Source: Burkholderiaceae bacterium
Lineage (GTDB): Bacteria; Pseudomonadota; Gammaproteobacteria; Burkholderiales; Burkholderiaceae_C
Assembly: GCA_024235915.1 (NCBI GenBank)
Contig: JACKLO010000015.1
Span: forward strand, 1 to 64,000
Length of the DNA stretch: 64,000 bases
Direction of reading: 5' to 3'
Shown: piece after piece, positions 16,591 through 26,667 of the stretch
How positions within the stretch are numbered: the first letter of the stretch is position 1
Layout of the letters: each line of letters begins with the position of its first letter
Notes under the pieces: model-generated
Told to the model about the DNA's origin: nothing
Seen by the model: the letters and a program-made list of their open reading frames with translations, nothing else
The model's database searches: none
Program-made: the position numbers and the translations under genes

Positions 16591-18018
16591 TCAGACGATG
16601 CGGGAGAAGCGTTCGCGGTTCTGGTCGGCGCGCAGGTAGCGGTCGAAGGTCAGCGCCACGGCGCGCACGAAGAACCAGCCGTTGGCCGTCACGCTGATGC
16701 CGTCGGCGTCGATCTCGACCAGGCCTTCAGCGACCATGGGCTGCAACGCGGCGATCTCAGCGGCAAAGTAGTCCTCGAAGCGGATCAGGTGGGCCAGCGA
16801 GATCGACTCGAAGTCCACCCGGCCCTGGCACATCAGCGCCATGATGACGGCGCGGCGCACCAGATCGTCACGGGACAGCGCCAGGCCGCGCACCGTGGGC
16901 AGCTGGCCCTGGCGCAGCGCGTCGTAGTACTCCGGCAGGGTCTTGGCGTTCTGGCTGTAGGTGGCGCCCATGCGGCCGATGGACGACACGCCCAGGCCGA
17001 TGAGGTCGCAATCCGGCTGCGTGCTGTAGCCCTGGAAGTTGCGGTGCAGGCGGCCCTGGCGCTTGGCGGCGGCCAACGCGTCGCCATGCAGCGCGAAGTG
17101 GTCCATGCCGATGTAGGCGTAACCGTGGCCGGTGAAGCCGGAGATGGCCGCGCCCAGCATGCCGATGCGGGCATCAGCAGGTGGCAGGTCTTCCGCATGG
17201 ATGCGGCGCTGCGGCTTGAAGCGTGCCGGCAGGTGGGCATAGGCGTACAGCGCGATGCGGTCGGGCCGCAGTTCGCAGACCTGCGCGATGGTGCGCTGGA
17301 ACGAGGCCGGCGTCTGCTTGGGCAGGCCGTAGATGAGGTCGGCGTTGATCGACTCGAAACCCTGCTCGCGCGCCGCCAGCACCAGGTCGCGCACGCTCTC
17401 GAAGCTCTGCACGCGGTGCACGGCCTGCTGCACGTCAGGGTCGAAATCCTGGATGCCGAAGCTGATGCGGTTGAAGCCCATGGCGGCCAGCTCGCGCAGG
17501 CGTGCCGGGCTGGCGGTGCGCGGGTCGACTTCGATGGAGATCTCGGCACCGGCCACGACGCGGAAGGCCGCCCGCAGGCTGGTCATGAGCCGGCGCAGTT
17601 CGTCGTCGCTCAGGAAGGTGGGCGACCCCCCGCCCAGGTGCAGCTGCGACACCGGCTGCCCCGTGCCCAGCACCGCGGTGTGCAGGGCGATCTCCTGCTC
17701 CAGCGCGTCCAGATATTCCGCCGCGCGGTCATGGTGCTTGGTGATGACCTTGTTGCAGGCGCAGTAGTAGCAGACCGATTCACAGAACGGCACGTGCACG
17801 TAGAGCGACAGCGGCGCCGCACCACCCACGCGTGCACCCTGTGCCCTTTCTTCCAGCGCCTGGCGGTAGGCATCGGCGCCGAAGGCTTCGATGAAACGGT
17901 CGGCCGTGGGGTACGAGGTGTAGCGCGGGCCGGGCACATCCAGGCGGCGCAGGGTGTCTTCGGGAATGACCAGCGGCTGATCCGTGGCGGCAGCAGTGGC
18001 GTTGGCGGCAGTGTCCAT
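16591..18018 (-). CDS. hemN: oxygen-independent coproporphyrinogen III oxidase
   Basis: Protein of 475 residues. It is a radical SAM enzyme that decarboxylates coproporphyrinogen III to protoporphyrinogen IX without oxygen. The start contains DVPGPRYTSYPTADRF, and the cluster motif is YVHVPFCESVCYYCACN with C79, C83, C86 and the extra HemN cysteine C88. GGGSPTFL (SAM-binding GGTP equivalent), IEVDPR and YGLPKQT follow. It is divergent from fnr with a FNR-type box in the shared 126-base promoter region, so anaerobic activation is expected. Supply of haem under low oxygen fits the neighbouring cbb3 oxidase genes. Confidence 0.95.
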   Translation of the reverse strand: MDTAANATAAATDQPLVIPEDTLRRLDVPGPRYTSYPTADRFIEAFGADAYRQALEERAQGARVGGAAPLSLYVHVPFCESVCYYCACNKVITKHHDRAAEYLDALEQEIALHTAVLGTGQPVSQLHLGGGSPTFLSDDELRRLMTSLRAAFRVVAGAEISIEVDPRTASPARLRELAAMGFNRISFGIQDFDPDVQQAVHRVQSFESVRDLVLAAREQGFESINADLIYGLPKQTPASFQRTIAQVCELRPDRIALYAYAHLPARFKPQRRIHAEDLPPADARIGMLGAAISGFTGHGYAYIGMDHFALHGDALAAAKRQGRLHRNFQGYSTQPDCDLIGLGVSSIGRMGATYSQNAKTLPEYYDALRQGQLPTVRGLALSRDDLVRRAVIMALMCQGRVDFESISLAHLIRFEDYFAAEIAALQPMVAEGLVEIDADGISVTANGWFFVRAVALTFDRYLRADQNRERFSRIV

Positions 18019-18051
18019 GCCGGGACTGTGCCAAAGGCTGCGCGCTCGGCC

Positions 18052-18065
18052 TTGACTTGGCTCAA
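18052..18065. promoter_or_regulatory. FNR-type box between hemN and fnr
   Basis: TTGACTTGGCTCAA is a symmetrical 14-mer matching the FNR consensus TTGAT-N4-ATCAA in eight of ten positions. It lies 34 bases upstream of the hemN start and 80 bases upstream of the fnr start, so it could activate hemN and autoregulate fnr. Confidence 0.6.
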
Positions 18066-18144
18066 GTGCGCGAATGCTCTAAGGTGCGGGATCGGTGCAC
18101 TTGACGCGCCACAATGTGGGCAACCCCTGACCGATCATCATCCG

Positions 18145-18882
18145 ATGTCCACCGCCACCCCGCCGCTCCGCCTCGAACCCTTCAAGGTCGCCTGCTCGAA
18201 CTGCAACCTGCGCGAGTTGTGCCTGCCGGTGGGCATGTCCAACGACCAGTTGCTGAAGCTGGATACCTTGGTGTCCACGCGGCGGACCGTGCAGCGGGGC
18301 GACACGCTGTTCCGCAGCGGTGAGTCGTTCCAGTCGCTCTACGCGGTGCGCACCGGCTTCTTCAAGACTTGCGTGGCCAGCGAGGACGGGCGCGACCAGG
18401 TCACCGGCTTCCAGATGGCCGGCGAACTGCTGGGGCTGGACGGCATCGGCACAGAGCGCCACACCTGTGATGCCGTGGCGCTGGAGGATTCCCAGGTCTG
18501 CATCATCCCCTTCCACCAGCTGGAGGACCTGTCGCGCGAGGTGTCGGACCTGCAGCGCCAGTTCCACCGCATCATGAGCCGCGAGATCGTGCGCGACCAT
18601 GGCGTGATGCTGCTGCTGGGCAGCATGCGCGCGGAAGAGCGCCTGGCCGCGTTCCTGCTGAACCTGACGCAGCGGCTGCAGAGCCGGGGCTTCTCCGCCA
18701 GCGAGCTGATCCTGCGCATGACGCGGGAGGAGATCGGCAGCTACCTGGGCCTGAAGCTGGAAACGGTGAGCCGCACGTTCTCGAAGTTCCAGGACGAAGG
18801 GTTCCTGGAGGGCAAGCAGCGGCAGATCCGCATCCTCGACCAGGACGGCCTGCAGCGGCTGGTCAACGGCGCCAACTGCTGA
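18145..18882 (+). CDS. fnr: FNR/CRP-family oxygen-sensing regulator
   Basis: ATG at 18145 gives 245 residues, the usual FNR size. C17, C20, C26 and C108 form the [4Fe-4S] ligand set (CSNCNLRELC and HTCDA). The cyclic-nucleotide-binding beta-barrel spans about 30-140, a dimer helix follows near 145-165, and the HTH is at the C-terminus with MTREEIGSYLGLKLETVSRTFSKFQ, whose E and SR contact the TTGAT half-site. It should activate the cbb3 and hemN promoters when oxygen falls. Gene order hemN-fnr next to the cco cluster is typical of Burkholderiales. Confidence 0.95.
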   Translation: MSTATPPLRLEPFKVACSNCNLRELCLPVGMSNDQLLKLDTLVSTRRTVQRGDTLFRSGESFQSLYAVRTGFFKTCVASEDGRDQVTGFQMAGELLGLDGIGTERHTCDAVALEDSQVCIIPFHQLEDLSREVSDLQRQFHRIMSREIVRDHGVMLLLGSMRAEERLAAFLLNLTQRLQSRGFSASELILRMTREEIGSYLGLKLETVSRTFSKFQDEGFLEGKQRQIRILDQDGLQRLVNGANC

Positions 18883-18938
18883 CGGCGCCCTCGCCCCGCG
18901 GCGATACCGCGAGCCTGGGGGTCGTCAGGCTTGGCGAC

Positions 18939-19196
18939 TCAGCGCAATTCGCCGCTGTTGAGGTCCTCGGCGCCGAGTTCCAGCAGTTCAGTCAGCGACG
19001 CCGCCGCGGCGATCACGCCCCAGAACAGGAAGAAAGCGACGGTGTAGACCGAGGTGGGCGACCAGTCCAGCGGCGCGCCGCCGAACAGGTGCAGCTGCGT
19101 GGGGTCGACGAAGGCGAAGACCAGCATCTCCATCACACCGGCCATCAGGAAGGCCGGCCAGAGCACGGCCATCACGCGCTCGCGCCGGCGGATCAT
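18939..19196 (-). CDS. small two-helix membrane protein at the end of the cco operon
   Basis: ATG at 19196 overlaps the preceding stop (ATGA) and gives 85 residues. Two membrane helices (about 8-27 and 47-66) flank a short loop FVDPTQLHLFGGAPLDWSPTSVYT. The C-terminal tail is acidic (LGAEDLNSG). It is the last gene of the ccoNOQPG transcription unit and is probably a cbb3-associated small protein. I recall similar proteins beside ccoH in related genomes but cannot name a family. Confidence 0.75.
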   Translation of the reverse strand: MIRRRERVMAVLWPAFLMAGVMEMLVFAFVDPTQLHLFGGAPLDWSPTSVYTVAFFLFWGVIAAAASLTELLELGAEDLNSGELR

Positions 19197-19443
19197 GGCT
19201 TGGTGGGCGCCACCGGCGCGCCACCGGGCGTGGCGGCATGGTTGCGCGACTGCATCGCGGTGGGCTGGCGGGTGTCGAGCACCGGGTCGGCACCGCGGAT
19301 GGCGATCACCGCCGTGGTGATGCCGGCCACGACCACGACGGCCGGGCCGCCGATCACCAGCCACACCATGGGCTCGCGCCACCAGGGGCGGCTCTCGCTC
19401 TGGGCCTGGGCCTTCATCTGATTCTCCTTGGACACGGGCGCGC

Positions 19444-19447
<4 letters not shown>
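19193..19447 (-). CDS. ccoH: FixH/CcoH-like small membrane protein
   Basis: Protein of 84 residues whose ATG overlaps the ccoG stop. One membrane helix (about 28-48, MVWLVIGGPAVVVVAGITTAV) follows a polar N-terminus with RPWWREP, and a short periplasmic tail contains DPVLDTRQ. CcoH/FixH proteins have this topology and the PWPW-like start of the helix and are needed for cbb3 assembly. This one is about half the usual length, lacking most of the periplasmic domain. The assignment therefore rests on position after ccoG and topology and is tentative. Confidence 0.65.
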
Positions 19448-20877
<1,430 letters not shown>

Positions 20878-20890
20878 GGAACGGTCGTCC

Positions 20891-21808
20891 TCAGTTGCTG
20901 GCCACGGCCGTCGTGTTGCGAGACAGCTGCCACACGTAGGCGGCCAGCACGTGGATCTGCTCCTTGGTCAGCAGCTTGGCCTGCGCCGGCATGACGTTGA
21001 CCTTGCCGTTGTTGACCATCGCGGCGATGGCCGCCTCGCCCCAGCCGTGCAGCCAGACCTTGTCGGTCAGGTTGGGTGCGCCAAGCGCCTGCATGCCCTT
21101 GCCGTCGGCACCGTGGCAGGCGGCGCAGGCGGCAAACTTCTCCTTGCCCAGTTGCGCATACACGGGGTTGTGTGCGCTGTCGGACAGGCTCAGCACGTAG
21201 TGCGCCACGTTGCGCACGTCCTCGCCACCGCCCACCGCCGCGGCCATCGGGGGCATGTTGCCCTGGCGGCCGTTGGTGATGGTCTCGACGATGTTCTCCA
21301 GCGCGCCGCCGTAGAGCCAGTCCCCGTCGGTCAGGTTCGGGAAGCCCTTGCTGCCGCGGGCATCCGAGCCGTGGCACTGCGCGCAGTTGTTGATGAACAG
21401 GCGCTGGCCGATGCCCATCGCTGTGGCGTCCTTGGCCAGGTCCTCGGCCCCCATGGCCACGTACTTGGCGTAGATCGGTTCCATCGAGGCCTTGGCCTTG
21501 GCCTGCTCGGCCTCCCACTGGCCCGTGCTGGACCACTTGAGTGAGCCGGCGCTGCTGCCCAGACCCGGGTAGAGCGCCAGGTAGATGGCGGCAAAGACCA
21601 CGGTGATCACGAACAGCCACATCCACCAGCGTGGCAGCGGGTTGTTGAGTTCCCGCAGGTCCTCGTCCCAGACGTGGCCCGTGGTGTTGTCGTTGGCCAT
21701 CACGCGCCGACGGGCGGCGATGATCAGCAGGGCCAGGCAGGCCACCAGGCTGATGATGGTGGCGGCGGCGACGAAGATCGACCAACCGCTGTTGAAGAAG
21801 TCGCTCAC
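20891..21808 (-). CDS. ccoP: cbb3-type cytochrome c oxidase subunit III (dihaem)
   Basis: Protein of 305 residues. Two N-terminal membrane helices (about 10-31 and 62-80) anchor two cytochrome c domains in the periplasm. The haem-binding motifs are CAQCH (C142, C145) and CAACH (C228, C231). Distal methionines are expected in GNMPPMA and VNVMPAQ. The second helix with NNPLPRWW before it is typical of CcoP. It receives electrons from soluble cytochromes and passes them to CcoO and CcoN. Its start overlaps the ccoQ stop (ATGA). Confidence 0.96.
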   Translation of the reverse strand: MSDFFNSGWSIFVAAATIISLVACLALLIIAARRRVMANDNTTGHVWDEDLRELNNPLPRWWMWLFVITVVFAAIYLALYPGLGSSAGSLKWSSTGQWEAEQAKAKASMEPIYAKYVAMGAEDLAKDATAMGIGQRLFINNCAQCHGSDARGSKGFPNLTDGDWLYGGALENIVETITNGRQGNMPPMAAAVGGGEDVRNVAHYVLSLSDSAHNPVYAQLGKEKFAACAACHGADGKGMQALGAPNLTDKVWLHGWGEAAIAAMVNNGKVNVMPAQAKLLTKEQIHVLAAYVWQLSRNTTAVASN

Positions 21809-21984
21809 GACGCCCTCCCTTCGTTGCGCACTGCCGGAGAGGCGTCCACCTCTTCCTGGAACGGCAGCTGCGCTGCTTCATCGAATGCAGCCTTGCGGCT
21901 GCGTGCATAGGTCCAGCCCACAAGGCCGAGGAACAGCAGCATGCTGATCACGGTGACCACGCTGCGAAGATCGTTGATGTCCAT
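21805..21984 (-). CDS. ccoQ: cbb3 oxidase small subunit CcoQ
   Basis: ATG at 21984 gives 59 residues. A single membrane helix (about 8-27, VVTVISMLLFLGLVGWTYA) is followed by RSRKAAFDEAAQLPF, the standard CcoQ pattern. It stabilises the complex by aiding CcoP attachment in related bacteria. It lies between ccoO and ccoP and its stop overlaps the ccoP start. Confidence 0.93.
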   Translation of the reverse strand: MDINDLRSVVTVISMLLFLGLVGWTYARSRKAAFDEAAQLPFQEEVDASPAVRNEGRAS

Positions 21985-21997
21985 CACGGTCTCCTTC

Positions 21998-22615
21998 TCA
22001 GCGGGCCACGCCCAGGCCCTGCAGGTAGGCCACGACCGCGTCGAGCTCGGTCTTGCCCTTGACGTCGTCGCCAGCCTTGGCGATCTCGTCGTCGGTGTAG
22101 GGCACACCGATCGTGCGCAGCGCCTTCATGCGCGGTGCCATGCTGGCCGGGTCGACAGCCGCCTTGTCCAGCCAGGGGTAGGCCGGCATGTTGGACTCGG
22201 GCACCAGGTCGCGCGGGTTGTTCAGGTGCACGCGGTGCCACTCGTCGCTGTAACGGCCGCCCACGCGGTGCAGGTCTGGCCCGGTGCGCTTGCTGCCCCA
22301 CTGGAAGGGGTGGTCGTAGACGTATTCGCCGGCCGTCGAGTAGGCGCCGTAGCGCAGCGTCTCGGCGCGGAACGGACGCACCATCTGCGAGTGGCAGTTG
22401 TAGCAACCCTCGCGGATGTAGACGTCACGGCCGGCGAGCTGCAGCGCGGTGTAGGGCTTGATGCCCTCGGCCGGCTGCGTGGTGCTGCGCTGGAAGAACA
22501 GCGGCACGATCTCGACGATGCCCCCGATCGCGACCGCGACCAGGATCAGCACGATCATCAGGAAGTTGCTGGTCTCGATCTTCTCGTGACCGCTGGGCTT
22601 GACATTGCTTGCCAT
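21998..22615 (-). CDS. ccoO: cbb3-type cytochrome c oxidase subunit II (monohaem)
   Basis: Protein of 205 residues. One membrane helix (about 18-40) is followed by a periplasmic cytochrome c domain with GCYNCHSQMVRPF (haem Cys C71 and C74, H75). GPDLHRVGGRYSDEWH and ESNMPAYPWL follow, the latter carrying the axial Met. Length and motifs match CcoO. It is 19 bases downstream of ccoN. Confidence 0.96.
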   Translation of the reverse strand: MASNVKPSGHEKIETSNFLMIVLILVAVAIGGIVEIVPLFFQRSTTQPAEGIKPYTALQLAGRDVYIREGCYNCHSQMVRPFRAETLRYGAYSTAGEYVYDHPFQWGSKRTGPDLHRVGGRYSDEWHRVHLNNPRDLVPESNMPAYPWLDKAAVDPASMAPRMKALRTIGVPYTDDEIAKAGDDVKGKTELDAVVAYLQGLGVAR

Positions 22616-22634
22616 GGTTTGAACTCCTCCCGTC

Positions 22635-24077
22635 TCAGGCGTGTGCCGTGGCCATCGGCACCGGCACCACCGCGGGCTTGCTGCTCTTGACGGTCATGAT
22701 CACGTTCCAGGCCATGATCAGCATGCCGCTGAGGTACAGCAGGCCGCCGCACAGACGGATCACATAGAAGGGGAACGTGGCCTTGACGCTCTCGACGAAG
22801 CTGTACACCAGCGTGCCATCGGGGTTGACCGCGCGCCACATCAGGCCCTGCATCACACCGGCGATCCACATCGCGGCGATGTAGAGCACGATGCCGATGG
22901 TGGCGATCCAGAAGTGCAACTCGATGGCGCGCTTGCTGAACATCTCCGTGCGGCCGTACATGCGCGGGATCAGGTGATACAGCGCACCCATCGAGATCAG
23001 ACCCACCCAGCCCAGCGCACCACTGTGCACGTGGCCGACGGTCCAGTCCGTGTAGTGGCTCAGGGCGTTGACGGTCTTGATCGACATCATCGGGCCCTCG
23101 AAGGTCGACATGCCGTAGAACGACAGGCTGACGATCAGGAACTTCAGGATGGGGTCGTCACGCAGCTTGTGCCAGGCACCGCTGAGGGTCATGATGCCGT
23201 TGATCATCCCGCCCCAGCTCGGCGCCAGCAGCACCAAGCTGAAGATCATGCCGATGCTCTGCGCCCAATCCGGCAGCGCCGTGTAGTGCAGGTGGTGAGG
23301 GCCGGCCCACATGTAGGTGAAGATCAGCGCCCAGAAGTGAACGATCGACAGCCGGTAGCTGTAGACGGGGCGCTCGGCCTGCTTGGGGATGTAGTAGTAC
23401 ATCATCCCCAGGAAGCCGGCCGTGAGGAAGAAGCCCACCGCGTTGTGGCCGTACCACCACTGCACCATCGCGTCCTGCACGCCGGCGTAGACCGAGTACG
23501 AATGCGTCAGGCTGGTAGGGATCTGGATGTTGTTGAAGATGTGCAACAGGGCCACGGCGATGATGAAGGCGCCGAAGAACCAGTTGGCCACGTAGATGTG
23601 GCGCACCTTGCGGATACCGATCGAGCCGAAGAACACGATCGCATAGGACACCCAGATCACCGCGATCAGAATGTCGATCGGCCAGATCAGTTCGGCGTAC
23701 TCCCGGCTCTGCGTCAGGCCCATGGGCAGCGTGATGGCCGCCAGGACGATCACCAACTGCCAGCCCCAGAACGTGAACTTGGCCAGCGCCGGCAGGAACA
23801 GCGGCGTCTGGTTCGTGCGCTGCACCACGTGGTAGCTGGTGGCGAACAGCGCACAGCCGCCAAAGGCGAAGATCACCGCGTTGGTGTGCAGCGGGCGCAG
23901 GCGCCCGTAGCTCAGCCAAGAGATGCCCAGGTTCAGCTCAGGCCAGGTCAGCTGGGCGGCGATGACCACGCCCACCAGCATGCCGACCACGCCCCACAAC
24001 ACGGCGGCCAGTGCGAACCATCGCACCACCGTGTCCGTGTACACCGGGGCCGCAGCCCCCACGCTTCTGTTTGACAT
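22635..24077 (-). CDS. ccoN: cbb3-type cytochrome c oxidase catalytic subunit I
   Basis: ATG at 24077, preceded by GAGGAG, gives 480 residues with about 12 membrane helices. CcoN binds the low-spin haem b and the haem b3-CuB centre. Ligand motifs include RPLHTNAVIFAFGG, WWYGHNAVGFF (CuB His and the Tyr-His type site), AGPHHLHY and HYTDWTVGHVHSGALGW. It is the first gene of the structural operon, and a perfect FNR box lies about 70 bases upstream within ccoS. It reduces oxygen at low concentrations. Confidence 0.97.
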   Translation of the reverse strand: MSNRSVGAAAPVYTDTVVRWFALAAVLWGVVGMLVGVVIAAQLTWPELNLGISWLSYGRLRPLHTNAVIFAFGGCALFATSYHVVQRTNQTPLFLPALAKFTFWGWQLVIVLAAITLPMGLTQSREYAELIWPIDILIAVIWVSYAIVFFGSIGIRKVRHIYVANWFFGAFIIAVALLHIFNNIQIPTSLTHSYSVYAGVQDAMVQWWYGHNAVGFFLTAGFLGMMYYYIPKQAERPVYSYRLSIVHFWALIFTYMWAGPHHLHYTALPDWAQSIGMIFSLVLLAPSWGGMINGIMTLSGAWHKLRDDPILKFLIVSLSFYGMSTFEGPMMSIKTVNALSHYTDWTVGHVHSGALGWVGLISMGALYHLIPRMYGRTEMFSKRAIELHFWIATIGIVLYIAAMWIAGVMQGLMWRAVNPDGTLVYSFVESVKATFPFYVIRLCGGLLYLSGMLIMAWNVIMTVKSSKPAVVPVPMATAHA

Positions 24078-24088
24078 CGGGTCTCTCC

Positions 24089-24304
24089 TCACGAGGAAAC
24101 GTTTCTAGCAGTAGGGGATTGTTCTTCGCCGCGGTGCAACATCGATTGATCGGCATCAACTGCCACGGTCGCGTCTTCGAGAATGCGCGCGCCCTCGCCT
24201 TCCAGGTCTTCGAACTGGCCACGGAACAACGCCCAGCCGAAGATGCCCAGGATGGCCAGCACGAGCACGGCCGACAGGGGAATGAGCAGGTAGAGGATGT
24301 CCAT
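24089..24304 (-). CDS. ccoS: cbb3 oxidase assembly protein CcoS
   Basis: Protein of 71 residues. An N-terminal membrane helix (MDILYLLIPLSAVLVLAILG) is followed by WALFRGQFEDLEGEGARIL, the CcoS signature. It is required for cofactor insertion into cbb3 oxidases. It is coupled to ccoI upstream, 3 bases apart. Its coding sequence contains the FNR box that probably controls ccoN, so the ccoN promoter overlaps this gene. Confidence 0.93.
   Translation of the reverse strand: MDILYLLIPLSAVLVLAILGIFGWALFRGQFEDLEGEGARILEDATVAVDADQSMLHRGEEQSPTARNVSS
24146..24159. promoter_or_regulatory. perfect FNR box for the ccoN operon, inside ccoS
   Basis: TTGATCGGCATCAA matches the FNR/ANR consensus at all ten defined positions. 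Its centre is about 75 bases upstream of the ccoN ATG. If it works from -41.5, the start site would be near 24111. AACAAT on the minus strand at 24118-24123 then falls at the -10 position. Confidence 0.8.
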
Positions 24305-24307
24305 CGG

Positions 24308-26596
24308 TCAGCGCATCGGGTCGCGCGCCGCACGCAACGCGTTCAGGACCACGGTGAGCGAACTGGCCGCCATGCCCAGGCCAGCGGCCCAGGGCGGAAG
24401 CCAGCCGATCACGGCCAGCGGGATGCCGACGGCGTTGTAGGCCACCGCCCAGACCAGGTTCTGACGCACGATGGCCAATGTGCGCACGGCGGTCGCTCGG
24501 GCGCGCAGCACGTCCTGCCAGCGCCCCGACACCACCACCGCATCGGCCTGCGCCCGCGCCACCAGCGCGCCGTGGCCCATGGCCAGCGACACGTCGGCCC
24601 GCGCCAGCACCGGCGCGTCGTTGACGCCATCGCCCACCATCAGCACGCGGTGGCCTTGGGCCTGCGCCGCCTGCACGGCGGCGAGCTTGGCTTCGGGCGA
24701 GGCCTCGCCCAGGGCGCGGGTGATGCCGAGCCGGGCCGCCATCGCCTGCACCCGTGCGTCGCGATCGCCCGACAGCAGCGTGGCCGGCAGCCCACGCTCG
24801 GCCAGCGCCGCCAGTGCGGGCGCCGCGTCTTCGCGCAGGGATTCGGCACGCATCACCTGGGCCACGGGGCGGCCGTCCAGCGACAGCACTGCCCGCGCTT
24901 CATCCGGCAAAGGCAAACCGGGCGCCAGCCACGCCGGCGAGCCCAGCTGCCAGCGGCGGCCTTGGTCGTCCACCCCTTCCAGACCCTGGCCGGCCCGTTC
25001 GTCCACGCGAGACATGACCAGGGGCGACACGGACAACCCGGCGGCCAAAGCCGCGCTCAGCGGGTGGGTGGACCGCACCGCCAGCGCAACGGCGGCCGAC
25101 TCGGCCAGCGCGAGATCCACACTGTCTGTCAGCGCAACCAGACGCGCAGTCGCGCCGTGCTCATCGGTGAGCGTGCCCGTCTTGTCGACGAACAGCCGAT
25201 CAGCCCGCGCCAGTGCCTCCAGCGCGTCCAGGCGCTGCAGCATCACACCCCGCCGCGCCAGGCCGCCGGCCGCCGCCACCATGGCCGCCGGTGCCGCCAG
25301 CGACAAGGCACAGGGGCAGGTCACCACCAGCACGGCCACGGCCACCGGCAAGGCGCGCGCAGGGTCGACCAGGCTCCACACGGCCGCCGCGCCGGCGGCC
25401 AGCAGCAGCACGGCCCACAGGAAGGGCCCGGCCCAGCGGTCGGCCACCTGCACCGCAGCCGGCCGCTGCGTCATCGCGTCGCGCATCATCGCCACGATGG
25501 CCTCGTAGCGCGTATCGGCACCCACCCGCTCCACACGCATGCGCGCCGGCGCGCCCACGTTCACACTGCCGGCCACCAACATGGCACCTACGGCCTTGGG
25601 CACCGGGGTGGACTCACCGGTGAGCAGCGCCTCGTCGGCTTCGGTGCCGGCCTCCAGCAGCAGTCCATCAGCCGGGAAGGCCTCACCCAGCGGCACCTGA
25701 ACCACATCGCCCCGCTGCAGCCGGCGCACGCTGACCGTCTCCAGTGCACCGTCAGCGGACTCTCGACGCGCCGTGGCCGGCATCGTGGCCAGGCTGGCTT
25801 CCAGATCCGCCTGCGCCCGGTGACGGGTGCGCAATTCCAGATAGCGCGCGCCCAGCACGAAGGCCACGAACATGCTCACCGAGTCGTACCAGACCTCGTG
25901 GCCAAAGGCGCCCCCGGGCGAGAAGGTGGCACCCATGCTGCCGGCAAAGGCGGTGGCGATGCCCACGGCCACCGGCAGGTCCATGCCGATGCGGCGCTGG
26001 CGCAGGCCGCGCCACGCGGCACGGAAGAAGGGGCCGGCGGCAAACAGCACCACCGGCAGCGTCAGCACCCACTGGCCCCAGTTCAGCAGTTGCCGCAGGT
26101 CCTCGGCCAGATCCCCCGGCTCGGCCACGTAGCTGGGTGTGGCCAGCATCATCACCTGCATGGCGCAGAAGGCGGCGACGAACCAGCGCCACAGTGCACG
26201 CCGGTGTTCCTGGCGGCGCAGTTCGCGCGCCGGTGCCGCGGCATCGGGCACCGCGTCGTAGCCGGCGCCACGCACGGCGGCGATCAGTTCAGACGGCCTG
26301 GTGCGCGCCGGGTCCCACTGCACGCTGGCGCGGGCGCTGGCGGCGCTGACACGCGCCTCGAGCACACCGTCCACCCGGGTAAGCGCCGATTCCAGGATGC
26401 CGCTGCAGGCGGCGCAGGTGATGCCGGCGATCTGCAGCCCGGATTCGCACACCGTCCGCCCCTGGGCATCGATACGCTGGCGCGTGAACTCGGCGTAGGC
26501 CAGCGGGTCGTCGATGATCGGCGTCTCCAAGCTCGGAGCCGGCAAGCCAGCGGGGCGGTGGGGCAAGGACGTGGAACTGCTCATCGGACCTGGCAC
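24308..26596 (-). CDS. ccoI: copper-transporting P-type ATPase for cbb3 assembly
   Basis: Up to 762 residues from ATG at 26596; a second ATG at 26584 is equally plausible. A metal-binding HMA domain with GITCAACSG (C61, C64) comes first. Eight membrane helices follow with the ion-path motif CPCALSLAAP, the phosphorylation loop DKTGTLT, and the hinge GDGVNDAPV. These are features of P1B ATPases. CcoI/FixI exports copper to the periplasm for the CuB centre. The gene heads ccoI-ccoS-ccoN and is divergent from the DUF192 gene. Confidence 0.95.
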   Translation of the reverse strand: MPGPMSSSTSLPHRPAGLPAPSLETPIIDDPLAYAEFTRQRIDAQGRTVCESGLQIAGITCAACSGILESALTRVDGVLEARVSAASARASVQWDPARTRPSELIAAVRGAGYDAVPDAAAPARELRRQEHRRALWRWFVAAFCAMQVMMLATPSYVAEPGDLAEDLRQLLNWGQWVLTLPVVLFAAGPFFRAAWRGLRQRRIGMDLPVAVGIATAFAGSMGATFSPGGAFGHEVWYDSVSMFVAFVLGARYLELRTRHRAQADLEASLATMPATARRESADGALETVSVRRLQRGDVVQVPLGEAFPADGLLLEAGTEADEALLTGESTPVPKAVGAMLVAGSVNVGAPARMRVERVGADTRYEAIVAMMRDAMTQRPAAVQVADRWAGPFLWAVLLLAAGAAAVWSLVDPARALPVAVAVLVVTCPCALSLAAPAAMVAAAGGLARRGVMLQRLDALEALARADRLFVDKTGTLTDEHGATARLVALTDSVDLALAESAAVALAVRSTHPLSAALAAGLSVSPLVMSRVDERAGQGLEGVDDQGRRWQLGSPAWLAPGLPLPDEARAVLSLDGRPVAQVMRAESLREDAAPALAALAERGLPATLLSGDRDARVQAMAARLGITRALGEASPEAKLAAVQAAQAQGHRVLMVGDGVNDAPVLARADVSLAMGHGALVARAQADAVVVSGRWQDVLRARATAVRTLAIVRQNLVWAVAYNAVGIPLAVIGWLPPWAAGLGMAASSLTVVLNALRAARDPMR

Positions 26597-26667
26597 GACC
26601 CCGCCCAGAGTGGGCCACAGCGGCTGTGCGATGCTTGCGCACTGTACGCACGAGTCTCGAAGCCGAC

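Noticed and set aside
16444..18144. A possible long N-terminal extension of the FNR regulator
   Set aside because: The extra frame runs antisense to hemN and the FNR box; standard FNR begins at 18145.
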